Of a stretch of DNA of 64,000 bases, positions 1 through 8,263 are shown one piece after another. Each line of letters opens with the position of its first letter. Position 1 is the first letter of the stretch. The translations under genes and the position numbers were made by a program. Below the pieces are notes generated by a model. It was not told where the DNA came from, did no database searches, and worked only from the letters and a program-made list of their open reading frames with translations. Location of the stretch: assembly GCF_015711015.1 (NCBI RefSeq), contig NZ_CP064653.1, positions 4,092,001 through 4,156,000 on the forward strand, read 5' to 3'. This DNA comes from Methylomonas sp. LL1 (GTDB taxonomy: Bacteria > Pseudomonadota > Gammaproteobacteria > Methylococcales > Methylomonadaceae).

Positions 1-1
1 G

Positions 2-406
2 TCTGCGCTAAATCGCTATCAAGAGCGTCTACACGCTGCGGCCACGACTCGACTGCTAGATGACTACGAGAAACGGCTAGGCGAAGCGTCTGATACGTCT
101 CTAGCGTTTCCTAGTCCGCCTTTTTCCGCGACAGAAAACCTACAGCCAATAACCCGCGTCGTCGATTTGCTCGCAGAATGTCGTTTGCTGAATCACGATG
201 CAATCCGCTATGTATCTGGCATCCAGTCAGGCTATCACTATGCGTATCGCGTGCTCAATCCCGTGTATTGCACTGCGATTATTATCCTATTCAAAACCCG
301 AGACGATAAACTGCTTCCTGTAATTAAAGAAGTGCTTGCTAATAATGGTAATCCCGTTGCCGAAGCCGATTTGAATCGTATCAAAAGCCATTTTAAGCAA
401 ATCTGA
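2..406 (+). CDS. Hypothetical protein, C-terminal part (cut by left edge)
   Basis: One reading frame is open from the window edge to the TGA at 404-406, with no stop, giving at least 134 residues; the first internal start is near 167 but the frame clearly continues upstream. The N-terminal part is charged and probably helical (…YQERLHAAATTRLLDDYEKRLGE…), followed by a compact domain ending KSHFKQI. I recognise no family. It converges on the Rep-like gene across a perfect palindrome at 487-506 and belongs to the integrative element by position. Its function is unknown. Confidence 0.5.
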   Translation, partial: SALNRYQERLHAAATTRLLDDYEKRLGEASDTSLAFPSPPFSATENLQPITRVVDLLAECRLLNHDAIRYVSGIQSGYHYAYRVLNPVYCTAIIILFKTRDDKLLPVIKEVLANNGNPVAEADLNRIKSHFKQI

Positions 407-486
407 TGTAGCAACAGTGTTATTCGATTGAATGCTATTAAAAAATACCAATCTACCGATACATCTCAAATAAATGAGCATCAGAA

Positions 487-506
487 AAGTCTCGAGCTCG
501 AGACTT
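487..506. repeat. Perfect 20-bp palindrome between convergent genes
   Basis: Ten bases AAGTCTCGAG are followed directly by their reverse complement, with no loop. It lies 14 bp beyond the stop of the Rep-like gene and about 80 bp beyond the stop of the left-edge gene. A loopless palindrome is a poor terminator but a plausible protein-binding or nicking site. Its role is not established. Confidence 0.6.
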
Positions 507-520
507 CAGTTCCCAATAGC

Positions 521-1453
521 CTAAGCCACCTGATCAAGAAAAAGCTGTTGATATTCTCTATGAACCAGACTACCTAGAGCTCGCTTATGTGCCTTCTCAA
601 AATCTAATTTGTTAACATTTATTGGTTTGGTTCGATAGTCTTCAAGATGACGACGATAGCGAAGCCTTTTATTACGATTACACTTTGCTAAGGCATAATT
701 TAGACCATGTGATTTTGCGTTGCTGAGAAACTTTTTGCTAAATCTAGCATCATGAAAGAAATCTTTGCGATAAAACTTTATTTTATTTAGATGCTTTAGT
801 ATGTCTGAATTTAGTTCATTCATACTACATTGAAGATTACGAAGGCAACACTCTATTCGCTGATAATTCCCACCAATCGGTTTTAGACCTTGTTTCTTAC
901 GTAACTCATTTTTGTCGTACATTGTAATTTTACAATTACTACGTTTGCTACCGATTACTTGACTACCAGGTTTCCCAGAACTTTTTGGATAAATACTTGA
1001 CTGCTTAGCTCTATCGACATGGATATATAAATCAGGTTCCATATCAAACACATCTAATGTTAAGTCTAACCTTGTTACCGTTGCTTCAAAATAAATTCTT
1101 TTTACAACGTCTATTCCAAGCAATTTGATTAGGCACTTTCTTAGCTTAATTCTACCTTCCTTTTTAAGCTTACTTGGGTTATATTCAATACGAAAGAAGT
1201 TATGTTTTGTGTTTATTGGATAAAAAGACACATCTGCAGTATTATCACCATGAATCTTAAACTGATAGTTGTTGTTATATCGTTGATTACTGTTGTTAGT
1301 TACCTTACCTCCATATTCTTTGAATACTTGATCATATACCATGCAAGAGAAGAAGCTGTTCTTTCTTCTCTTATTAAGTGATAATGTCAATGCAACCTTG
1401 TCATATAGCAATCTCTGTGAAGGTAATTTAATTGTCTTCATAATATAACCCAT
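521..1453 (-). CDS. Putative replication initiation protein of a mobile element
   Basis: The 310-residue basic protein has a central block RLDLTLDVFD (near residue 128) followed by ITMYDKNELRKKQG (near 176). This arrangement, a strand with R-x-D-x-x-x-D and then a YDK-x-x-E segment, is characteristic of rolling-circle-type replication initiation factors (Rep_trans-like) of plasmids, integrative elements and filamentous phages. The codons are AT-rich and unlike the chromosomal genes to the right. It shares orientation with the other element genes. I kept the upstream ATG at 1453; the ATG at 1441 is equally possible because neither has a clear ribosome site. Family assignment is by eye only. 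Confidence 0.5.
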   Translation of the reverse strand: MGYIMKTIKLPSQRLLYDKVALTLSLNKRRKNSFFSCMVYDQVFKEYGGKVTNNSNQRYNNNYQFKIHGDNTADVSFYPINTKHNFFRIEYNPSKLKKEGRIKLRKCLIKLLGIDVVKRIYFEATVTRLDLTLDVFDMEPDLYIHVDRAKQSSIYPKSSGKPGSQVIGSKRSNCKITMYDKNELRKKQGLKPIGGNYQRIECCLRNLQCSMNELNSDILKHLNKIKFYRKDFFHDARFSKKFLSNAKSHGLNYALAKCNRNKRLRYRRHLEDYRTKPINVNKLDFEKAHKRALGSLVHREYQQLFLDQVA

Positions 1454-1628
1454 GCGATGCTGTTAATATGTTATTGCTCTCAGTCACATGCAGTGCTACT
1501 TAATAAGAAAACACGACATGAACATCAACTATAATCATGAATAAATTAGTATAATAATGTGCTTTTGACGTGCTGTTAGTTTATTAAAAATCCACCAAAA
1601 TTAGTCAAAAATTATACTGATAATTATA

Positions 1629-1655
1629 CGAAAAATGACGTGGAAAATCCCCACG
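1629..1655 (-). terminator. Rho-independent terminator after the 248-residue element gene
   Basis: On the minus strand, about 20 bp after the stop at 1676, CGTGG-GGATTTT-CCACG forms a 5-bp hairpin followed by TCATTTTTCG. The stem is short, so this is moderate evidence only. Confidence 0.45.
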
Positions 1656-1675
1656 CCCTTTGCTCAGTAAGACTG

Positions 1676-2422
1676 TTAATCTAAAAGCTCATATTCCATC
1701 TCCTTAACATAACCTTGCATCTCTGAGAGGTAAAATTTTAATTGAGCGACTTTATCTGTGAGTTTAGCCTTAGCATCGCTAGGTTTAATACTATCCTTGC
1801 GACCATCATACTTTGCCTTTTTACCCAGTTTTAACGGAGTAACTGTTTGTCGTCCTCGTGTTGCTGGTGGCTCTATCTCTTCTTCCTCTAATTCACCTTT
1901 GAAGTTATGTACCGCCTGTTTCATAACATCAGTTGTGAGTTTGCTTACGTCTCTGCCAGATAATTCAAGAGCCACATTAAAAACAGCTTTCCAATCGCTC
2001 TTTTTCATACTACCCTTTAACACTAATAGCGCAGCTTGGGAGATTTCGCCCGGATCAAGTCCAAGTTCAATCAAAACCTTGACTTCGTTGATTATGTTGT
2101 AAATGGTTGTCGGATTTTTCTTGTAGCATTTTGCAATTTCATCGACCATTTCTTTGTTGGTTTCGAAATCTAAAACCTGATAGGCATACTCGACTTGCAA
2201 AAATCTTACCAATAGATTTTTCAAATAATCTATTGAACAAGCTATATTTTTTACAGTTTTTTTAATATCTGCAAAATCTGCTTTGATTTCTTCGGACTCT
2301 TGTGCTGAACAAATTGGCTTTGTGCCCATCTTTCTTGCCTCGCTATATTTAGATTTCAGAATTTTCATAATCATCCTTTGGATGTAATTATGAGTTTTTT
2401 TTAAATCCCGAAAAATATCCAT
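1676..2422 (-). CDS. Hypothetical element protein with acidic linker
   Basis: I start this at the ATG at 2422 (248 residues) because GGAGAG lies 6 bp upstream; the longer frame to 2464 would translate that ribosome site. The N-terminal two thirds look helical. A segment around IAKCYKKNPTTIYNIINEV could be a helix-turn-helix. An acidic run (GELEEEEIEPP) then leads to a Lys-rich tail and a final predicted coiled coil (KLTDKVAQLKFYLSEM). I recognise no family. Its place between the Rep-like and AlpA-like genes suggests an element maintenance or partition role, which is inference. Confidence 0.5.
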   Translation of the reverse strand: MDIFRDLKKTHNYIQRMIMKILKSKYSEARKMGTKPICSAQESEEIKADFADIKKTVKNIACSIDYLKNLLVRFLQVEYAYQVLDFETNKEMVDEIAKCYKKNPTTIYNIINEVKVLIELGLDPGEISQAALLVLKGSMKKSDWKAVFNVALELSGRDVSKLTTDVMKQAVHNFKGELEEEEIEPPATRGRQTVTPLKLGKKAKYDGRKDSIKPSDAKAKLTDKVAQLKFYLSEMQGYVKEMEYELLD

Positions 2423-2632
2423 AAAAGGCTCTCCAGGATAATAAGTTGAAGACCACACCATCAACTAGTGGTATCTCAATTGAGTTTGTTTGTGATTATG
2501 TATCCAATTTCGCCTCATCTATATACACTTTTGGTTTGTGAAATTTACAATTAGGGTTTTTTGTGTTTCGCTCATGCTTGCCACCGGTTGAAAACGCTTA
2601 AAACTCCTAAATTTTATTGACGAGAAAAATCA

Positions 2633-2854
2633 TTATCTTTGCGCTAAAAACCATTGAAAAAATACAGCCTTGTCCAGATACAACCGTCGTCCCACTTTTA
2701 AGACTGCTCCGGCATGTTGCAGGCCATTTTTTTTCCGCGACTTTATTAACCAGTCGAGCTGCCGCTGGGTGAACAATGCTGGATGTTCACGCGCTAGCTC
2801 TGCTGCGGTAGTTAACTCGTAAATTTTTTTGCTTTGGTCAGTCTCACTCATCAT
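2633..2854 (-). CDS. AlpA/Xis-like small DNA-binding protein
   Basis: The 73-residue protein contains a helix-turn-helix of the MerR/AlpA/excisionase type: FTQRQLDWLIKSRKKNG followed by VGRRLYLDKAVFFQWFLAQR, the usual turn-wing-helix pattern (…G.R.y….f..wl). GGAG lies 9 bp before the first of two adjacent ATGs at 2854. It sits just after the integrase gene in the same orientation, the normal place for a recombination directionality factor or element regulator. The biochemical role is inferred from fold and context. Confidence 0.6.
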   Translation of the reverse strand: MMSETDQSKKIYELTTAAELAREHPALFTQRQLDWLIKSRKKNGLQHAGAVLKVGRRLYLDKAVFFQWFLAQR

Positions 2855-3220
2855 TTGTGTCTCCGTTTTGCTTCTGCTTAAACTCCACGAGCTTTATACA
2901 AGGCAAAAAAATACCTTCAAAACAGGTAATAAAATATTTCTTTTATCATTTAATACAATGACTTAGTTTAAATACCTTTAACTTGAGTATTTGTCGAAGA
3001 TGTTTTCAAAGAACAAACTCGCTGTTTTAAGTTGTGTTTTGGGGAGAAGGATATGAAGATGCTTTACAGGAGGAAATAACTCGAACCGCGAGCGTGTTTG
3101 AAGATGTTGAAACAAATGCCGGCTTGTCTTAGACAAGCCGGCATATCAAAAGAGATTGGTTTTGGGTAGCACCGTAAAATGGTGCCGAAGTGGGTGTTAC
3201 TTCTAGCTAGGTGATCTGAA
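2855..3220. other. Intergenic region between integrase and AlpA-like gene
   Basis: No credible gene lies here. The part nearest the AlpA-like gene is AT-rich and could carry its promoter. Near 3052 a very short frame follows GGAGAAGG but stops after eight codons. A strong hairpin at 3116-3144 is listed separately. Confidence 0.5.
3112..3144 (-). terminator. Terminator-like hairpin downstream of the integrase
   Basis: A perfect 13-bp stem, ATGCCGGCTTGTC / GACAAGCCGGCAT with loop TTA, lies 77 bp after the integrase stop. On the minus strand the stem is followed by TTTGTTTC, a weak U-tract. It most likely ends integrase transcription. Confidence 0.55.
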
Positions 3221-4351
3221 CTATCCGTTGAACACTTTATTCATGATGCGCTCGGCCAGCGCGCTTTTGTGCTCAGTAGATAGATGGGCGTAACGCTTTG
3301 TAGTCTGGGTGCTTTTATGGCCTAGTAGTTCTGCTGTTTCGTGCAAGCTGGCACCATTCATTACCAGATAACTTGCCGCAGTATGCCTGAGATCGTGAAA
3401 TCTAAAGTTTTTGATCCCTGCTCGTTTTAGTGCTTTGTTCCATTGCACACGAAAATTGAAGGGTTTTCTTGCGTCAGTGGGCGAGGAAAAGATTAGATTA
3501 CAACCTGATTCCCGAAACTTCTTTAGTTCATCAAGAGCAAATGCTGGGATGGGGTTAATTCGGCGCGAGCCGTTTTTAGTCGTTGCAAGCTTTGCCAGAC
3601 CTTTATCAAGGTCTATATCTTTCCAGGTAAGGTTTAAGATTTCAGCTTTGCGCATGCCTGTGGTGATTGCCATCATCACCAGCAAGTACATTTTGTTCCA
3701 GGTGGATTTTTTGCAGGCTTCCAATAATGCATCACGCTCCCGATCATCAAGGAAGCGTTCAACTTCATTGGGCGTTGAGTCAACTGAAACACCCTCTACT
3801 GGATTTTCATTGAGATAACCACGCTTAATGGCATATTTGAAAATACTGGATAAGACGGCTCTTTGCCGAAGCACCGTATTGCTAGAACGTTGTTTGTTAA
3901 TTTCTATCGACTTGCCTGGACCATGTCCTTTTAGGACTTTGCCTTTGCCGTACTGATCAAGTGCTTTTCGGACATCAGCTGATGTGATGGCTTTGATAGG
4001 TTTTTTGTTGAAGACTTCTTGCCAGTAGTAGGCACGAGGAATTTGATTCTCGTCTTTTTTGTTCCACTTGGCGATGTACTCATCGACTAGTTCGTGGAAG
4101 GTTAAAAAATCGAGTTCGATGCCGAGCTTAGAAAAGACTTCACGGCCACCAAGCGTTTCAACTTGCTCAGGTGTGAGATTGCTTACTTCAGATGGAGAGA
4201 GGAGTAAAATCTGATCTAACTTAGCATCAAAGTCTGAAGACCATTTTTCAGCGTCTTTTTTGGACGAAAAGGTCTTAGCTTGGATAAAAGTATAATTCTT
4301 ACGGATGTCGGCACGAAATCTGCCGTTTGGTAGCTTGCGAATTGTTGCCAT
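3221..4351 (-). CDS. Site-specific tyrosine recombinase (integrase)
   Basis: The 376-residue phage-type integrase carries the full catalytic set: Arg234 (TTGMRKAEILNLTW), His319 and Arg322 (FHDLRHTAASYL), His345 (LLGHKSTQTTKRY) and the nucleophile Tyr354. Residues 1-50 form an arm-binding start (MATIRKLPNGRFRADIRK), and residues 85-180 form the SAM-like core-binding domain. Length and order are normal for element integrases. The gene lies 144 bp from the 3' end of tRNA-Lys and points away from it, the standard arrangement when the tRNA 3' end is the attachment site. It appears intact. Confidence 0.92.
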   Translation of the reverse strand: MATIRKLPNGRFRADIRKNYTFIQAKTFSSKKDAEKWSSDFDAKLDQILLLSPSEVSNLTPEQVETLGGREVFSKLGIELDFLTFHELVDEYIAKWNKKDENQIPRAYYWQEVFNKKPIKAITSADVRKALDQYGKGKVLKGHGPGKSIEINKQRSSNTVLRQRAVLSSIFKYAIKRGYLNENPVEGVSVDSTPNEVERFLDDRERDALLEACKKSTWNKMYLLVMMAITTGMRKAEILNLTWKDIDLDKGLAKLATTKNGSRRINPIPAFALDELKKFRESGCNLIFSSPTDARKPFNFRVQWNKALKRAGIKNFRFHDLRHTAASYLVMNGASLHETAELLGHKSTQTTKRYAHLSTEHKSALAERIMNKVFNG

Positions 4352-4495
4352 GTTATCAGTCCAAAAACGTTAAACTGACAGTGCGCAAATTTTATATGCA
4401 CGATTTGTGCATTTTGTTGTGCACTGCTGGAGTTTAAAGCGTCTTCAACCGATGGCATTTAGTTGAAATTCTCTTTGCCGATCAAAGAGTTAAGA

Positions 4496-4571
4496 TGGTG
4501 GGTCGTGTGCGATTCGAACGCACGACCATCGCATTAAAAGTGCGGTGCTCTACCGGCTGAGCTAACGACCC
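4496..4571 (-). tRNA. tRNA-Lys(TTT)
   Basis: A complete cloverleaf can be drawn: acceptor GGGTCGT pairing with ACGACCC, D stem GCTC/GAGC, anticodon loop CTTTTAA with anticodon TTT, T arm GTGCG-TTCGAAT-CGCAC, discriminator A and an encoded CCA. The first pair of the anticodon stem is C·A. The gene is 76 nt long including CCA, and its acceptor stem is identical to that of E. coli tRNA-Lys. Its 3' end is the probable attachment site of the adjacent element, and the gene has been kept intact. Confidence 0.95.
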
Positions 4572-4586
4572 AACAACTGAATTCAC

Positions 4587-4614
4587 ATTATAACGGTTTT
4601 TTATAAAAAAGCAA
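4587..4614 (-). promoter_or_regulatory. Sigma70 promoter of tRNA-Lys
   Basis: On the minus strand TTGCTT and TATAAT are separated by 16 bp, with the -10 about 15 bp before the tRNA 5' end. The insertion sequence ends only 18 bp upstream of the -35, so the promoter has survived that insertion. Confidence 0.65.
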
Positions 4615-4632
4615 TTATTAATTGGCAACCGA

Positions 4633-4701
4633 ATTGCCTCAAATTAAAAGTAACCCAAGGGGGCAATAAAAACGGGTCGTTGCCTCACATTGTGTGTAAC
4701 C
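4633..4701 (+). repeat. Left terminal inverted repeat of the IS
   Basis: It begins ATTGCCTCA and contains two copies of a TTGCCTCA block and two GTAACC blocks, matched in order by the reverse complement of the right end. The duplicated blocks suggest two transposase-binding sites per end. Confidence 0.7.
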
Positions 4702-4722
4702 GAAATCAAGCGGGTTACCACC

Positions 4723-5899
4723 ATGGGAAAACACGAACGACGAGCCTATTTGCAAGCCATCCAAAAGCGCTATCGACAAAGCGATAGGGCCACTAAACAA
4801 ATGATCCTGAACGAGTTTTGCGAAGTCTGCGGCTACGCCCGCAAGTACGCCATTCGTCTGCTGAATCGAAAAGCAAAGCCAGCAGCCTCTCCAACCAAAC
4901 GGCCCGGACCCAAGCGAAAATATCAAGCCGAGGTGTTGCTGGAGCCCCTGAAACGCATCTGGTTCGCCAGTGACCAGTTGTGCGGCAAGCGCTTGAAGGC
5001 GGCAATTCCGCTCTGGTTACCACACTACGAAGACCAGTACGGCACACTAGCGGACAGTGTTCGCGTCGACTTGCTGACGATTTCGGCGGCGACCTTGGAT
5101 CGCTTGCTCAAGCCCTTGCGTGTCCAGAATTCCAAAGGCTTGTCCGGCACTAAACCCGGTTCGCTGTTGAAATCCCAGATTCCCATCCGCACCCATCACT
5201 GGGACGAAACTCAGCCTGGCTTCGTCGAGGCTGACACAGTGGCTCATTGCGGGAATTCACTAGCGGGTGATTTCGTCTGGAGCCTGACGATGACGGATAT
5301 CGTGACTGGCTGGACCGAGTGCCGAGCGACCTGGAACAAAGGTTCGCAAGGGGTGTTGGAACAAATTCAGGCCATCGAAGGACTATTGCCGTTCCCGTTG
5401 AAGGGCTTCGATTGTGACAACGGTTCTGAATTTCTCAACCAGCACTTGTTGCGCTATTTCACCGATCATCCACAGCAAACCCGCCTTCACCCGCTCCCGG
5501 CCCTACAAAAAGAATGACAATGCCCATGTCGAGCAGAAAAACTGGACGCACGCCCGACAATTATTCGGCTACGACCGGCTGGACAACGCCGCCCTGGTGC
5601 CGTTGATGAACCAGGTATACAGCACCCTTTGGTGTCCTTTGCAAAATCATTTCTGTCCCAGCCTAAAACTTCACAAAAAACACAGGGACGGCGCCAAGAT
5701 CATCAAAAAATACCACGCGCCGCAAACCCCTTATCAACGGGTGATCGATCATCCTAACATCCCGGAAGCCACCAAACACGCTCTCCGGAAACAGCATGCC
5801 AAACTCAATCCATTTGCTATCAAGGCGGCCATTGAGCAACAATTGAAACTCATTTTTTCACACATCCAGGTTACCTCTAATGTGAGGCAACGACTTTGA
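4723..5899 (+). pseudogene. Transposase with integrase core, frameshifted
   Basis: The frame from ATG 4723 encodes an N-terminal helix-turn-helix region, a Lys/Arg-rich linker (KRPGPKRKYQ) and the first part of an rve catalytic core, with acidic residues in VEADTVAHCG (Asp171) and FDCDNGSEF (Asp232). It then runs into a stop at 5517. The expected continuation, including the third acidic residue (NDNAHVEQKNW), is in the next frame up to 5899. The switch must occur at about 5475-5490 and requires skipping one base, not the -1 slip used by many insertion sequences, so I read this as a disabled gene. A sequencing error would look the same. Confidence 0.75.
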
Positions 5900-5929
5900 C
5901 CCTTCGGTTACTTTTTTCTATGAGGCAAT
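5869..5929 (-). repeat. Right terminal inverted repeat of the IS
   Basis: Its reverse complement begins ATTGCCTCA and repeats the order of blocks in the left end. The last ten codons of the transposase run into it. Confidence 0.7.
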
Positions 5930-6308
5930 ATGCAACTCGAACCGGTTACCTGATGTGGTGTTAATGTTTGAGGATTATATAATTCCGTCGAATAATGCCG
6001 GGACGGTCGGGTGGTGTTGATCGCAATCATAACCGTTGTAAGTTTGAACATTGATGGTATGTCGGAAATCTTGGGATTGAATTTTGTCGAGTGGAGTCAA
6101 AAAAAATTTCAGATTCTGAAAGCTGGCTGATTGCGTTGGTTATCTCCCAAACTAGGCTTGTTTTTTGTCTGCATATCATTCCAGCTACCATGGGATCCTG
6201 TCCTGAGTATTTTGGGCTAATTTTAATTTATGGCATGTGGGGGAATACTTATGCGATAGCCACTCCATTAGAGTGGTGAGCTAAAATGTTTCAGGCTCTT
6301 GGATTTTT
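5930..6308. other. Intergenic region between the IS and the biosynthetic locus
   Basis: I see no credible gene here; a 62-codon frame at 6091-6279 lacks a ribosome site and family features. A small hairpin CCACTC-CATTA-GAGTGG occurs at 6260-6276, where transcripts of the leftward operon would end, but it has no T-run. A GGTTACC near 5946 resembles a block in the IS ends. Confidence 0.4.
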
Positions 6309-7067
6309 TCATTGTTTTGTTGATGCTTCCACCCGAATTTCCCAGCCGGGAGAGGCTGGTGAGATGGCTAAAATTTGTGATTGCCGGTCGGTTGTCAGCC
6401 ACTCCAGCAGTGGTAGGGTGGCCAAAACCGGCATGATGGTGGCCATGGAAACCCAATTCGACGAGAAATCCGTAGAGCCGAACCGGGGTTGGCCGATATA
6501 GGCGAGACCGTTCTCCGCCCGTCCGGCGGCCAACACAAAGGCGCTGGCAAAAGCAGGCCAGCCTAGGCCCGGAGCCAGATAGGCCGGCCAGTTTTCATCA
6601 TAGCAAACCAACAGTAATTCCCCTCCCTGGTAAGCCAGTTGGCACCAGGCTTCCAGCAACCCCATCGCGAAAGTATCCAATCCCGCCGCCAAGGCGGTGG
6701 CCGGTTGTGTACAGTGCTGGGCGATGCTCCAATACCCGGCCGCCGTATTCTGCACGGAATTGTGAAAGGCGCTGGGCGACACAATGCCGTCGGCTTTGCT
6801 CAGTTCCAGACACAGTTGGTCGGTGGTTTGGATTTCGCCGGCCACGCTGGCGAATATTGCCGGCAGATTGGCGGGAGAACGGCCGGATTTTGCAAAGGCT
6901 GTCGCCGCAGCGCTGAATGCCATTTGGGTTGCCTGACTGGTGCGGCGACGCAGCATGGGTGGGATGCTGTCGCCGGCGGAACCGAACGCCGGAAACGGCA
7001 ATTTCGCCCGAAAATTAGGATCCGGGGCGCAGGCGCCGTAGCCGAGCAGAGTCATGCATTCCATCAC
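6309..7067 (-). CDS. Ketosynthase-like chain length factor
   Basis: The 252-residue protein matches the short beta-ketoacyl synthase-like subunit found in aryl-polyene-type clusters (Ketoacyl-synt_2 family, ApeC-like). It shows the family segment SAFHNSVQNTAAGYWSIAQ, where active ketosynthases carry their cysteine loop, and has no catalytic Cys-His-His set. Such proteins pair with an active ketosynthase and set polyene length. It overlaps the ketosynthase gene by four bases (ATGA), so the two are translationally coupled. It is the last gene of the leftward operon. Confidence 0.8.
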   Translation of the reverse strand: MMECMTLLGYGACAPDPNFRAKLPFPAFGSAGDSIPPMLRRRTSQATQMAFSAAATAFAKSGRSPANLPAIFASVAGEIQTTDQLCLELSKADGIVSPSAFHNSVQNTAAGYWSIAQHCTQPATALAAGLDTFAMGLLEAWCQLAYQGGELLLVCYDENWPAYLAPGLGWPAFASAFVLAAGRAENGLAYIGQPRFGSTDFSSNWVSMATIMPVLATLPLLEWLTTDRQSQILAISPASPGWEIRVEASTKQ

Positions 7068-8263
7068 GCAGCCTCCAGTAACACGCTGGCATTATTGCCG
7101 CCGAAACCGAAAGCATTGCTGAGGATTAGCCGCGGGCGCACATCAAGGTTCGGCGCGGCAAGCACCGGTAGGCCGCATTGCGGATCGGTCCGCTGCAAGC
7201 CGCAGGTGCCGGGCAGAAAGCCCTTATCCAGGGCCAATAAACTGATCACCACTTCAACCGCGCCGGCCGCGCCCAAGGTGTGGCCCAATAAACCCTTAAC
7301 GCCGCCGCAGGCTGGCGGATTGGGAAACAGGCTGGTGATGGCCTTGGCTTCGGACAAGTCGTTCAGCATACTGGAGGTGGCGTGCAGATTGATGAAATCG
7401 ACTTCGCTGACCTCTCGGCCCGCCAATCTCAAGGCTTGGTTCATGGCGGCGGCCGCACCGATCCCCTCCGGGTGCGGCGCGCTCATGTGATGAGCATCGG
7501 ACGATTCACCCACAGCCAGCAGGCGCGGACGGTCCGCGTTGTCGGGCGATGGGCGCTCCAGCAGCAGCAGCGCCGCGCCTTCGCCGATGTTGATCCCCTT
7601 GCGCTCGGCGTCCATCGGCCGGCAGGCATCGGTCGAAATCAATTGCAGGCTGTTGAAACCGCGTAAGGTCAAACGGCACAAACTATCCACGCCGGCCACC
7701 AGTACCGCGTCGCAAATTTCGGTATTGATCAATCTTTGCGCCACGCCTAGTGCCTTTGCGCTGGAAGAGCAGGCGGTGGAAATCGCGTAGCATGGCCCTT
7801 GTAATCGGAGTTCCTTTTGTAAATATTCGGCGGTAGCTTGGGCGGTATGGGTTTTCAAAAAATCGAATCCGGCCGGCATCGCGCCGGTCCGGCGTAAATC
7901 GACATAGGCATTTTCGGTTTCGTAGATGCCCGAGGTGCTGGTGCCCAATATCAGACCTATCCTAGCCGCGCCGTGTCGGACTATGGCGCGCTCCACTTGG
8001 CTACGAAAATCGGCCTGTTCCAGCGCTTTCAGCGCCAGTCTGGCATTGCGGCAATCATAGTTTTTCAGGCTGGCCCGAATTTCGGGTAAGGCGGATATGA
8101 CTTCGCCCACCACGGTTTCGAAGGGAATGTCGAACAACCGTAGCGGTTTTAAACAGCTCTGGTTGGCAATCAGGCTGCGATACAAGGCTTCGATATCGTC
8201 GCCGGCGGCGCTGAGGCATTGGTAGGCTATCATGCTAACGGGGCTGGGGTGGAGTGTGGTCAT
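7064..8263 (-). CDS. Beta-ketoacyl-ACP synthase (FabF/ApeO-type)
   Basis: The 399-residue condensing enzyme has a complete catalytic triad: Cys165 in ISTACSSSAK, His294 in INLHATSSM and His328 in LLGHTLGAAGA. The C-terminal FGFGGNNASVLL loop is typical of the family. It would catalyse decarboxylative Claisen condensation on a carrier protein. It sits between the exporter gene and the chain length factor gene with four-base overlaps on both sides, the order seen in aryl-polyene-type loci. Neither ketoreductase nor dehydratase lies in this locus, so reduction would need enzymes encoded elsewhere. Confidence 0.9.
   Translation of the reverse strand: MTTLHPSPVSMIAYQCLSAAGDDIEALYRSLIANQSCLKPLRLFDIPFETVVGEVISALPEIRASLKNYDCRNARLALKALEQADFRSQVERAIVRHGAARIGLILGTSTSGIYETENAYVDLRRTGAMPAGFDFLKTHTAQATAEYLQKELRLQGPCYAISTACSSSAKALGVAQRLINTEICDAVLVAGVDSLCRLTLRGFNSLQLISTDACRPMDAERKGINIGEGAALLLLERPSPDNADRPRLLAVGESSDAHHMSAPHPEGIGAAAAMNQALRLAGREVSEVDFINLHATSSMLNDLSEAKAITSLFPNPPACGGVKGLLGHTLGAAGAVEVVISLLALDKGFLPGTCGLQRTDPQCGLPVLAAPNLDVRPRLILSNAFGFGGNNASVLLEAA

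Larger units (their letters stand above)
1..4498. mobile_element. Integrative element inserted at tRNA-Lys (left end outside window)
   Basis: An integrase, an AlpA/Xis-like protein, an unknown protein and a Rep-like protein are all on the minus strand, are AT-rich, and end against the 3' end of tRNA-Lys at 4496. A Rep-like gene suggests excision and replication of a circular form. No second copy of the tRNA 3' end occurs between 1 and 4490, so the other attachment site must lie to the left of the window. Conjugation genes are not visible here. Confidence 0.6.
4633..5929 (+). mobile_element. Insertion sequence (about 1.3 kb, rve-type transposase)
   Basis: Imperfect long terminal inverted repeats at 4633-4701 and 5869-5929 share ATTGCCTCA at the tips, AAAGTAACC, CAAGGG or CGAAGGG, GTCGTTGCCTCACATT and GTAACC. 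One transposase gene fills the interior. No clear target duplication is visible outside the ATTGCCTCA tips. By memory the transposase resembles elements filed as ISNCY, but I cannot assign the family. Confidence 0.8.

Noticed and set aside
1..4490. Second attachment site (copy of the tRNA-Lys 3' end) inside the window
   Set aside because: I searched by eye for GGTCGTGTGCGATTCGAACG and found only the tRNA copy, so the other end must lie outside.
5414..5899. Second, independent IS gene made by normal -1 frameshifting
   Set aside because: The second frame lies +1 relative to the first, so a -1 slip would not join them, and it lacks a ribosome site of its own.
6091..6279. 62-codon frame left of the biosynthetic locus
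   Set aside because: It has no ribosome site, no family resemblance and an unusual composition; treated as non-coding.
6639..7490. 283-codon plus-strand frame across the chain length factor and ketosynthase genes
   Set aside because: It is antisense to two genes with clear motifs and four-base coupling; the long frame is a result of GC-biased codons.
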